Assembly: GCA_963802355.1 (NCBI GenBank) | Contig: CAWDIV010000021.1 | Coordinates: 372,001-436,000, forward strand | Origin: SG8-41 sp963802355 | Lineage (GTDB): Bacteria; Pseudomonadota; Gammaproteobacteria; Burkholderiales; SG8-41 | DNA: 64,000 bases | Direction: 5' to 3' | Notes under the pieces: model-generated | Database searches by the model: none | The model's input: only the letters and a program-made list of their open reading frames with translations | Told to the model about the DNA's origin: nothing | Shown here: positions 9,747 through 17,110 of the stretch, piece by piece | Layout of the letters: each line of letters starts with the position of its first letter | Numbering within the stretch: the first letter of the stretch is position 1 | Program-made: the position numbers and the translations under genes

Positions 9747-11237
9747 ATGACCGCCGTAGCCGAACAGACTGCGGTTGATTTCGCCCGGCAGCGCGAAGTG
9801 GTCCATGCGTTGCGCGGATTCCTTCCGGCAGAAGCGGTGCTGTGGGAAACTGAAGACGTCACGCCGTATGAGTGCGACGGGCTCTCGGCCTACCGCCAGG
9901 TGCCGATGGTGGTGGCGCTTCCGGAAACGGAAGAGCAGGTTTGCCGCATACTCAGGATCTGCCATGAAATGCTCGTTCCGGTAGTCGCGCGAGGCGCTGG
10001 AACCGGGCTTTCGGGCGGGGCGCTGCCCCTCGGGAACGGGGTACTGCTCTCGCTCGCGAAATTCATGAGCATCCTGGAAGTTGATGATCGCGCGCGTATC
10101 GCACGTGTACAGCCTGGCGTACGCAATCTGGCCATTTCCGAAGCGGTCGCTTCGTACGGTCTGTATTACGCGCCCGATCCTTCGAGCCAGCTCGCGTGCT
10201 CCATCGGTGGCAATGTCGCGGAAAATTCCGGGGGCGTGCACTGCCTGAAGTACGGCCTGACCGTGCACAACATACTCAAGCTTCGCGTGGCGACCATCGA
10301 GGGCGAGATCGTGGAAATCGGCTCCGAGGCGCTCGATGCAGCCGGCTACGACCTGCTCGCACTGATGACCGGCTCCGAGGGCCTGCTCGGCGTAGTGACC
10401 GAAGTAACGGTCAAGCTCCTGCCGAAGCCGGAGTTCGCGCAGGTCGTCATGGCGGCGTTCGACGACGTGGAAAATGCCGGCCATGCGGTCGCCAACATCA
10501 TCGCCGCAGGCATCATCCCCGCCGGCCTGGAAATGATGGACCAGGCGGCGACCTGCGCGGTAGAGGACTTCGCGCACGCCGGCTATCGAACCGATGTTGC
10601 GAGCATCCTGCTGTGCGAGTCCGACGGCACACAGGAGGAAGTTGCCGACGAGATCCGGCGCGTTCAGGAGATCATGGAGCGCAGCGGTGCGGTGCAGACG
10701 CAGGTATCGCGCGACGAGCCGGAGAGACTGCGCTTCTGGGCCGGGCGCAAGGCCGCGTTTCCGGCGGTCGGGAGCATCTCGCCCGACTACTACTGCATGG
10801 ACGGTACGATACCGCGCAAGCGGCTGGGCGAGGTGCTGCGCAAGATCACGGCGCTGGAGCAGAAGTACGGCCTGCGCTGTGCGAACGTCTTCCACGCGGG
10901 CGATGGTAACCTCCATCCATTGATACTCTACGACGCCAACAAGCCCGACGAGTTGAGCCGCACCGAGGCCTTCGGCGGGGAGATACTCGAGTTGTGCCTG
11001 CAGGTCGGCGGCACCATCACTGGCGAGCACGGCGTGGGCGTCGAAAAAATCAACCAGATGTGCGTGCAGTTCGGCACGCCCGAGCTGCAGACCTTCCACG
11101 CCATCAAGCGCGCGTTCGACGAGCACGAGCTCCTGAATCCCGGCAAGGCGGTTCCTACCCTGCACCGTTGTGCCGAGTTTGGCCGCATGCACGTGCATGC
11201 CGGTCAGCAGAAATTCCCCGATCTTCCCCGGTTCTGA
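9747..11237 (+). CDS. glcD: Glycolate oxidase FAD-binding subunit
   Basis: The 496-residue protein has the PCMH FAD-binding fold (VARGAGTGLSGGALP near residue 85, then SIGGNVAENSGGVHCLKYG and MTGSEGLLGVVTEVT) and the FAD-oxidase C-terminal domain with NVFHAGDGNLHPLI and GGTITGEHGVGVEKI. These are diagnostic of GlcD/D-lactate dehydrogenase-type enzymes, which oxidise glycolate to glyoxylate. It is followed by glcE and glcF, the other two subunits. The start at 9747 follows GAGAGTAGCTTT. The length matches E. coli GlcD (499). Confidence 0.96.
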   Translation: MTAVAEQTAVDFARQREVVHALRGFLPAEAVLWETEDVTPYECDGLSAYRQVPMVVALPETEEQVCRILRICHEMLVPVVARGAGTGLSGGALPLGNGVLLSLAKFMSILEVDDRARIARVQPGVRNLAISEAVASYGLYYAPDPSSQLACSIGGNVAENSGGVHCLKYGLTVHNILKLRVATIEGEIVEIGSEALDAAGYDLLALMTGSEGLLGVVTEVTVKLLPKPEFAQVVMAAFDDVENAGHAVANIIAAGIIPAGLEMMDQAATCAVEDFAHAGYRTDVASILLCESDGTQEEVADEIRRVQEIMERSGAVQTQVSRDEPERLRFWAGRKAAFPAVGSISPDYYCMDGTIPRKRLGEVLRKITALEQKYGLRCANVFHAGDGNLHPLILYDANKPDELSRTEAFGGEILELCLQVGGTITGEHGVGVEKINQMCVQFGTPELQTFHAIKRAFDEHELLNPGKAVPTLHRCAEFGRMHVHAGQQKFPDLPRF

Positions 11238-11241
11238 AAGC

Positions 11242-11265
11242 GTGATGGGTGATGGGTGATGGGTG
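11242..11265 (+). repeat. Heptamer array (GTGATGG)x3 covering the glcE start region
   Basis: Three exact GTGATGG units (11242-11262) run into GTGACAC. Because each unit is 7 nt and contains ATG, the three copies put an ATG in all three frames just before glcE. The third one (11259) is the in-frame start used here. Confidence 0.75.
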
Positions 11266-12422
11266 ACACGCAAGACGTCGTCGAGCAGCTCGCGGCGACG
11301 ATCCGGGAAGCGGCGAAGGAGAAGCGCCCGCTTTGCATCCGCGGCGGCGGCACCAAGGATTTCTACGGCGGGGAAGTGAGAGGCGACAACCTCTACACCG
11401 GCAATTACCGCGGCATCGTCGAATACGAGCCCACTGAGTTGGTGATTACCGCGCGCGCCGGCACGCCGCTTGCGGAGGTGGAGGCCGCATTGCGCGAGAG
11501 AGGTCAGATGCTCCCCTTCGAGCCGCCGCATTTCGGTGAGATTCCCTCACCGCTATCCGACCCCTCGCGTGCTGCGCGGCTCTCCCCGAGCGGAGAAGGG
11601 CACATCGTGCCGCCGGAGCGAAAGGGAAGGATGGCTACTTTGGGAGGCTGCGTCGCTGCGGGTTTGTCCGGCCCCCGTCGGGCATATACCGGCGCAGTGC
11701 GCGACTTCGTGCTCGGTGTGCGCATACTCGACGGCAACGCTACGGAACTGAAGTTCGGCGGACAGGTGATGAAAAACGTGGCAGGGTACGACGTATCGCG
11801 CCTCATGACAGGTTCGCTCGGAACGCTCGGCGTGCTGCTCGAAGTGTCGCTCAAGGTGTTGCCGGTGCCTCCGTCGGAAACGACGTTGCACCTCAAACAA
11901 GGAGAAGCCGAAGCGATCGCCCTGATGAACAGGTGGGCGGCGCAGCCTCTGCCCATTACGGCCACGGCGTGGTGCGACGGAAACCTCGGCGTGCGGCTTT
12001 CCGGCGCAACCCCTGCTGTCGACGCCGCGGTCGGCAAGATCGGCGGTACGATCGTGGATCCCGCACAGGCCGCACGCTTCTGGACCGCCATCCGCGAGCA
12101 TCTGGACCCCTTTTTTGCCTCCTCAACGACGCTGTGGCGTGTGTCCGTAAAGTCGAGCGCCCCGCCGCTGGCTCTGCCCGGGACACAGCTTGTCGAATGG
12201 GGCGGCGCATTGCGCTGGCTCAAGTCCGGCGCCGATCCTGCGACGATACGCGCCGCCGCAAAGGCGGCCGGCGGCCATGCCACGCGATTTCGAGGCGGCG
12301 ACAGATCGGCCGGAACGTTCCATCCGCTCTCCGCTCAACTCATGAAGCTCCACCGGCGGCTCAAGCACACATTCGACCCGGCGGGCATCCTGAATCCGGG
12401 CAGGATGTATCCTGATTTCTGA
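11259..12422 (+). CDS. glcE: Glycolate oxidase FAD-binding subunit GlcE, with a repeat-encoded internal insertion
   Basis: The 387-residue protein is a shorter PCMH-type FAD protein with PLCIRGGGTKDFYGG near the N-terminus, PTELVITARAGTPLAEVE, LSGPRRAYTGAVRDFVLGVR and MKNVAGYDVSRLMTGSLG. These are GlcE signatures, and glcD (22 bp upstream) and glcF flank it. Between HFGE and ATLGG, residues 95-125 (11541-11633) are extra compared with GlcE, where the family normally reads GEGATxGG. That block is encoded by DNA matching dispersed spacer repeats. The frame stays open, so the gene may still work. E. coli GlcE has 350 residues; removing the block gives about 356. Confidence 0.92.
   Translation: MGDTQDVVEQLAATIREAAKEKRPLCIRGGGTKDFYGGEVRGDNLYTGNYRGIVEYEPTELVITARAGTPLAEVEAALRERGQMLPFEPPHFGEIPSPLSDPSRAARLSPSGEGHIVPPERKGRMATLGGCVAAGLSGPRRAYTGAVRDFVLGVRILDGNATELKFGGQVMKNVAGYDVSRLMTGSLGTLGVLLEVSLKVLPVPPSETTLHLKQGEAEAIALMNRWAAQPLPITATAWCDGNLGVRLSGATPAVDAAVGKIGGTIVDPAQAARFWTAIREHLDPFFASSTTLWRVSVKSSAPPLALPGTQLVEWGGALRWLKSGADPATIRAAAKAAGGHATRFRGGDRSAGTFHPLSAQLMKLHRRLKHTFDPAGILNPGRMYPDF
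11541..11633 (+). repeat. Repeat-derived 93-nt insertion inside glcE
   Basis: The block starts ATTCCCTCACC. It contains CCCCTCGCGTGCTGCGCGG followed by CTCTCCCCG, which recurs with one mismatch at 55200-55227. It adds exactly 31 codons (IPSPLSDPSRAARLSPS... to ...ERKGRM) and leaves the frame open. Confidence 0.75.
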
Positions 12423-12427
12423 TGGAG

Positions 12428-12462
12428 CGTGACTCGTGACCCGTGACTCGTGACCCGTGACT
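12428..12462 (+). repeat. Heptamer array (CGTGACT/CGTGACC)x5
   Basis: Five consecutive 7-bp units alternate CGTGACT and CGTGACC, filling the spacer between glcE and the next gene. The same unit occurs in the opposite orientation at 26250-26270. Confidence 0.8.
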
Positions 12463-12472
12463 GGCGAAAGCA

Positions 12473-12970
12473 ATGGCGAACAATTTCCTCGAGCAACTGG
12501 TGGCCGAATGGTACCAGTACCGCGGCTATTTCGTTCGCCGCAACGTCCCCGTCGGCAGGCGTTCGAAGGGTGGTTACGAAGTCGAGCTGGACGTCGTGGC
12601 GTTCAACCCGGCAACGCGCCGTGTCGCGCACATCGAGCCGTCGCTGGACTCGGAAAGCTGGGCCACCCGTGAGCGGCGATTCCGCAAGAAATTCGACGCC
12701 GGCCGGGAGCACATTCCGGCACTGTTCCCCGGTTACGAGGTGCCCGAGGAGATCGAGCAAATCGCCATCCTGATCTTTGCCAGCAAGGCGAACCATCCGA
12801 CGCTCGGCGGCGGCCAGGTGCTGCTGGTTTCGGACCTGATGCGCGAGATCATGGAGGAGCTCTCCGACAAGAAGAGCTCGGAGAATGCCGTGCCGGAGCA
12901 CCACGCGCTGCTACGTACCTTGCAGCTTGTGGTCGAATACCGCAAGAAAGTGTTCGCAACGCTCCGGTGA
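12473..12970 (+). CDS. Conserved hypothetical protein with a possible PD-(D/E)XK nuclease-like fold
   Basis: The 165-residue product begins MANNFLEQLVAEWYQYRGYFVRRNVPVG, then GYEVELDVVAFNPATRRVAHIEPS. The pattern of an early helix, then E-x-D-VVAF and a strand ending HIEPS, is like PD-(D/E)XK nuclease-related proteins, but the catalytic lysine position is not convincing. It sits inside the glc operon between glcE and glcF, with short repeats on both sides, so it may be an insertion rather than a pathway member. Function unknown. Confidence 0.6.
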   Translation: MANNFLEQLVAEWYQYRGYFVRRNVPVGRRSKGGYEVELDVVAFNPATRRVAHIEPSLDSESWATRERRFRKKFDAGREHIPALFPGYEVPEEIEQIAILIFASKANHPTLGGGQVLLVSDLMREIMEELSDKKSSENAVPEHHALLRTLQLVVEYRKKVFATLR

Positions 12971-12986
12971 GAAACCTCACTGGACC

Positions 12987-13073
12987 AAATTAACCGCAGA
13001 GACGCAGAGGAATGCGGAGGATTACCTATGCTTTTCATTGTCTCAATTTTCTCTGCGGCCTCTGCGGTAAATT
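12987..13073. repeat. Inverted repeat of CCGCAGAG/CTCTGCGG units upstream of glcF
   Basis: AAATTAACCGCAGAGACGCAGAG (12987-13009) is mirrored by CTCTGCGG-CCTCTGCGG-TAAATT (13051-13073) around about 40 nt. A related CCGCAGAGACGCTGAGG unit appears at 51624-51640. It could form a long hairpin in the transcript before glcF. Confidence 0.7.
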
Positions 13074-13082
13074 CGTCTTGAC

Positions 13083-14328
13083 ATGCAGACCAACCTCGCC
13101 GCATTCATCAAGGACACGCCGGAAGGCCGGGACGCGGATGCCATCCTGCGCAAGTGCGTGCACTGCGGGTTCTGCACGGCGACCTGCCCAACCTATCAGC
13201 TCCTCGGCGATGAGCTTGACGGCCCTCGCGGACGCATCTACCTCATCAAGCGGGTTCTCGAAGGCGCCGAGCCGACGGCCAAGACGCAATTGCATCTCGA
13301 CCGCTGCCTCACCTGCCGCGCGTGCGAGACCACCTGCCCTTCGGGCGTGCACTACAGCCGGCTCCTGGACATCGGCCGACACGAGGTGGACAAGCGGATA
13401 GGCCGCGGTCCGATCGCACTCTTGCAGCGGCGCGCGCTGCGCTTCGTACTCACCCGCCCGGCGCTATTCAAGTCGCTCTTGTTTATGGGACGCCTGGCGC
13501 GGCCAGTGCTGCCGACCTCGTTGTCGCGCAAGATTCCGGCGGGCACTGCTGCCAATTTTTGGCCGAAGGCGTCCCATGCGCGCAAGATGCTCGTGCTGGA
13601 CGGTTGCGTCCAGCCCGGCCTTGCTCCGAACACCAACGCCGCCGCGGCGCGCGTGCTCGACCGCCTGGGCATCACGCTGGTTCGTGCCCCGCAGGCCGGG
13701 TGCTGTGGGGCGGTTTCGTTCCACCTCAGCGCGCAGGAAGAAGCACGGGAATACATGCGCCGCAACATCGACGCCTGGTGGCCGTACCTCGAGCAGGGCG
13801 CCGAGGCGGTGGTGATCACCGCCAGCGGCTGCGGCGTCATGGTGAAGGACTACGGTTACCAGCTCGCTCGCGACCCCGCTTACGCCGCGAAAGCGCAGCG
13901 GGTCTCCGAGCTCACGAGAGACATCAGCGAAGTCATCGCTGCTGAACAGGACCAAGCTGAAGTCCCTCATCCCTCAGCCCCCATCCCTCATTCCTCGCCA
14001 GCGAGTAGCCTTCCACCCGCCTTGCACCCTCCAGCACGGCTTGAAACTCAACGGCCAGGTGGAATCCCTGCTCGCCGACTTGGGCTACTCGCTGACGCAC
14101 GTCCCGGATTCTCACTTGTGCTGCGGATCGGCCGGCACCTACTCGATCCTCCAGCCCGAACTGTCGCAGCGGCTGCTTGCCAACAAGATCGCCGCGCTCA
14201 CGAGCGAGTCACCAACCGAAATCCTTACCGCGAACATCGGCTGCCAGGCGCACCTGCAAGGCGCGACGGATCTGTCTGTCCGGCACTGGATTGAGGCTCT
14301 GGACCAAAGCCTGTCGCAGTCGAACTAG
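13083..14328 (+). pseudogene. glcF: Glycolate oxidase iron-sulfur subunit GlcF, frame broken by four inserted heptamers
   Basis: The N-terminal part carries two 4Fe-4S motifs (CVHCGFCTATCP, with cysteines at residues 25, 28 and 31, and CLTCRACETTCP), followed by the cysteine-rich motif AGCCGAVSFH. After ISEVIAAEQDQAEV the frame runs into a heptamer array. The rest of GlcF (QRVAFHPPCTLQHG, SHLCCGSAGTYS, ANIGCQAHL) continues in the +1 frame to 14328. Removing exactly 28 nt (13964-13991, four 7-mers) restores EVPRQRVAFHPPC in frame and gives a 405-residue protein, against 407 in E. coli. It would pass glycolate electrons to quinone with GlcD and GlcE. Phase-variable, newly broken and mis-assembled states are all possible. 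Confidence 0.88.
13964..13991 (+). repeat. Heptamer array inside glcF (CCCTCAT, CCCTCAG, CCCCCAT, CCCTCAT)
   Basis: Four 7-bp units sit in the coding sequence and are followed by a more degenerate TCCTCGC. Four units are 28 nt, a net +1 shift. Three or six units would keep the frame open, so unit gain or loss can switch it. Confidence 0.8.
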
Positions 14329-14433
14329 GAGGATATTGCGCGGTGCGACCATGGTTGCCTTACGAGCGACAGGGGCGACAGGCTTGATGGCTTTGGTACT
14401 CAGGAGCCATAAAAAGCCCATTTTGTAATGGAA

Positions 14434-14485
14434 TGTACGTTAATGTGAGTACATTAGGTTAGAAAAATTATATAACCTACTGTAC
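14434..14485. promoter_or_regulatory. AT-rich palindromic region before the DNA methyltransferase
   Basis: Three TGTAC/GTACA half-sites occur at 14434-14438, 14449-14453 and 14481-14486. The last two enclose the inverted repeat TAGGTTA (14455-14461) / TAACCTA (14473-14479). The region is far more AT-rich than its surroundings and lies 54-105 bases before the methyltransferase start. It is probably a promoter with operator sites; the controlling protein is not visible here. Confidence 0.5.
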
Positions 14486-14538
14486 AACTGACAAAAGTCG
14501 GAGTACGATCCTCCTCCGGGTAACTAACGGAGGAATCC

Positions 14539-15771
14539 ATGCTGGGACTTAATCCGCGCGCCGCATCGCGGAAGCTTCAGGTAGAACGTCGTCCCGACCG
14601 GCGCGAGCCGGAACCCCTCACTATCCCCGCCGGAACTTCGGTCCCAGTCTACGAGCAGGAGTTCTGGACGAGCCGCCAGCGGCAGGCGAGCCCGATCCAC
14701 GAGATCTCCTACCGGGCCTGTTTTAAGCCGCAGCTTCCCGCCTACTTTATCGAGAGGCTGACCCGCGAGGGCGACCTGGTGTACGACCCGTTCAGCGGGC
14801 GCGGCACGACCGCCGTCGAGGCTGCCCTGCAGGGACGCAACGTGATGGCCAACGACGTGAACCCGCTGTCGGCCATCCTCACCTACCCGCGGCTCGAACT
14901 CCCGAGCGTGTCGGAGATCGACGCGCGCCTGCGATCCCTGCGCTTCGCTGCGCGGCCCCCGAGCGGCCTGGACCTTTCGATGTTCTTTCATCCCGATACC
15001 GAGTACGAGCTTCTCGGCTTGCGCGAGTATCTCTACCGGCGCATCCGCAGCGGCGACGAGGACAGCGTTGACCGCTGGATCCGCATGGTCGCGACCAACC
15101 GGTTAACGGGCCATTCCCCGGGATTCTTTTCCGTTTATACGCTGCCGCCAAACCAGGCGGTCTCGGCGGACGACCAGGTCCGGATCAATGCACGGCTCAA
15201 GCAAGAGCCGGAGTATCGCGATATCCGCGCCCTCATCCTGAAGAAGACCATGCAGCTGCAGGGCAGGCTGAGCGCCGCCGAGCGGTGGCGTCTGCACAAG
15301 GCTGCGGCGGAAGCACTGCTCCTCTCCAAGGATGCACGCGGGACACGCGAAATTCCCACGGACAGCATTCAGCTGACGGTGACCTCTCCCCCGTTCCTGG
15401 ACGTCGTGCAGTACGCGCGCGACAACTGGCTGCGCTGCTGGTTCAACGGCTTCGATGCCGAGTCGATAGGCGGACGCATCACGATGGCGCGGGAGGTCGA
15501 GCGCTGGGCGGACGAAATGGCCGGGGTATTCGGCGAGCTCTATCGGGTGACCCGGCGCGGCGGCTGGGTCGCGTTCGAGGTGGGCGAGGTGCGCCGCGGC
15601 GCGGTGAAACTCGAGGAAATCGTCGCGCCGCTCGGAATCGACGCGGGTTTCGAGTGCACCGCGATCCTCATCAACGCCCAGCGCTTCACCAAGACCGCGA
15701 ATATCTGGGGCGTGTCGAACAACAAGCTCGGCACCAATTCGAACCGCATCGTTCTGTTCCGCAAGACATAA
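14539..15771 (+). CDS. Site-specific DNA methyltransferase (N4-cytosine / N6-adenine type), orphan
   Basis: The 410-residue protein has motif I as DPFSGRGTT (83-91), which binds S-adenosylmethionine, and motif IV as TSPPF near residue 280, the catalytic SPP[YF] loop of amino-methyltransferases. Motif I precedes motif IV. No restriction endonuclease gene is adjacent, so it is an orphan methylase or a leftover of a restriction-modification system. The ATG at 14539 follows GGAGGAATCC. Its AT-rich, palindrome-rich leader differs from neighbouring spacers and suggests transfer. Confidence 0.85.
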   Translation: MLGLNPRAASRKLQVERRPDRREPEPLTIPAGTSVPVYEQEFWTSRQRQASPIHEISYRACFKPQLPAYFIERLTREGDLVYDPFSGRGTTAVEAALQGRNVMANDVNPLSAILTYPRLELPSVSEIDARLRSLRFAARPPSGLDLSMFFHPDTEYELLGLREYLYRRIRSGDEDSVDRWIRMVATNRLTGHSPGFFSVYTLPPNQAVSADDQVRINARLKQEPEYRDIRALILKKTMQLQGRLSAAERWRLHKAAAEALLLSKDARGTREIPTDSIQLTVTSPPFLDVVQYARDNWLRCWFNGFDAESIGGRITMAREVERWADEMAGVFGELYRVTRRGGWVAFEVGEVRRGAVKLEEIVAPLGIDAGFECTAILINAQRFTKTANIWGVSNNKLGTNSNRIVLFRKT

Positions 15772-16025
15772 CGCCCGACCATGAGACACACTTTGCGCTC
15801 GTTCAAAGCGGTACGACGTGCCCGGAGGCATTGTCACGCGTTTCGCAGGAAGCCTTGCAGCGGACGAACCCGGGCGGGACGGCGCGCCCGGTGACATACT
15901 CGGACACTTTGATGGGGCCCTCTCACGCGCAAGCGTGAACTCAGCCCGCATGCTCCGGCGCGATCGAAGCGACTTCGCCAATCAAACGCGCTGTCCGGGT
16001 GTCCGTGACACATGCGGGCAGGCCT

Positions 16026-17006
16026 TTATTCGGGACGGATTCCCGCAGCTTTGATGACCTTGGCCCATTTCTGTGTCTCGTTCTGGATCAGGGCGCGGTA
16101 TTCCTCGGGCGTGCTCGCGACGATCCGCCCGCCTTCCGCCTGAACCCGATTCTTCACTTCCGGGGAGTTCATTGCTTTGGCGAGCTCCTCACGCAGCCGC
16201 AGGAGGATCTCCCGCGGCGTCGCGCCGGGGGCGATGATCCCGTGCTGCCCGCCTTCGTTGAATCCGGGCAGGCCTGATTCCGCGATGGTGGGGAGGTTGG
16301 GAAACGTTTCGGAGCGCTGCGCCGAAGAGACCGCGATCGCGCGCATTCGGCCGGCCTTGATCTGCGGAGACGCGGCAATCATGTTAGCTATATAGACCTG
16401 CGTCTGGCCGGCGATGAAATCGTTCATCGCAGGTCCGCCGCCTTTGTAGGTGATCTGCACGATCTTGATTCCCGTGCGTAGGGCGAAGAGCTCCATCGTC
16501 AGATGCGGCCCGGTGCCGCTACCGCCGGAAGCATGATTGAGCTCGCCCGGCCGGGCCTTTGCCAGCGCGATCAGCTGCTTCACGGAGTGCACCGGCAGCG
16601 ACGGATGCACGGTCAGCACATACGGCGTTGCAACGAGCAACGAAACGGGCGCCAGATCGCGCACGGTGTCGTAGGGCAGCTTGTCGAACAGCGACGGATT
16701 GATCGAGATCGTATTGGAGACCAGCGCGATCGTGTAGCCGTCGGGCGGGGCCTTCGCCGTGAGCTCGGTGCCCACTATGGCCGACGCTCCGGGACGGTTG
16801 TCCACGATGACGGTCTGCTTGAGGTTTTCCGTCAATTTCTGTGCGACGGTCCGAGCCATGATGTCGCTCGGGCCGCCCGCGGCCAGCGGCACGATCATCC
16901 TTATCGACTTCGAGGGATAGGATTGAGCGAACGACGACGCGGCAGCGAGCCACATCGCGCATGACAGCACGCCTGCAACGACTGCGACGAAGCGATGGCG
17001 ATACAT
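16026..17006 (-). CDS. Bug/TctC-family periplasmic tricarboxylate-type solute-binding protein
   Basis: The 326-residue protein has a signal peptide (hydrophobic run ending SSFAQS) and the Bug pattern: SYPSKSIRMIVPLAAGGPSDIMAR, VDNRPGASAIVG, APPDGYTIALVSNT, and GSGTGPHLTMELF. Bug proteins bind small carboxylates in the periplasm. The start codon abuts a 98-bp fragment of the upstream TPP gene (17007-17104), so its original leader has been replaced. The only upstream purine stretch is GAGATGGA, so expression may be altered. It lies downstream of the TIR-protease gene on the same strand. Confidence 0.92.
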   Translation of the reverse strand: MYRHRFVAVVAGVLSCAMWLAAASSFAQSYPSKSIRMIVPLAAGGPSDIMARTVAQKLTENLKQTVIVDNRPGASAIVGTELTAKAPPDGYTIALVSNTISINPSLFDKLPYDTVRDLAPVSLLVATPYVLTVHPSLPVHSVKQLIALAKARPGELNHASGGSGTGPHLTMELFALRTGIKIVQITYKGGGPAMNDFIAGQTQVYIANMIAASPQIKAGRMRAIAVSSAQRSETFPNLPTIAESGLPGFNEGGQHGIIAPGATPREILLRLREELAKAMNSPEVKNRVQAEGGRIVASTPEEYRALIQNETQKWAKVIKAAGIRPE

Positions 17007-17104
17007 GGTCTGCGTCCATCTCGATTCCCTGTCCGTGCGAACCCTTGAGCCGCATATGGGCCGGCCCCGGCGCGCCCGAGGTCGCCGCGCGGAACATCTG
17101 CCGC
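17007..17104 (-). repeat. 98-bp duplicated fragment (scar) of the TPP-enzyme gene
   Basis: This stretch matches 20329-20426, inside the TPP-enzyme gene 19145-20842, at 96 of 98 positions. In the TPP frame it encodes MFRAATSGAPGPAHMRLKGS and a few more residues, differing from the parent by one V/A change. It lies exactly between the Bug start codon and the stop region of the TIR-protease gene. It is the visible trace of a duplication, recombination or misassembly event. Confidence 0.85.
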
Positions 17105-17110
17105 GGGCCA

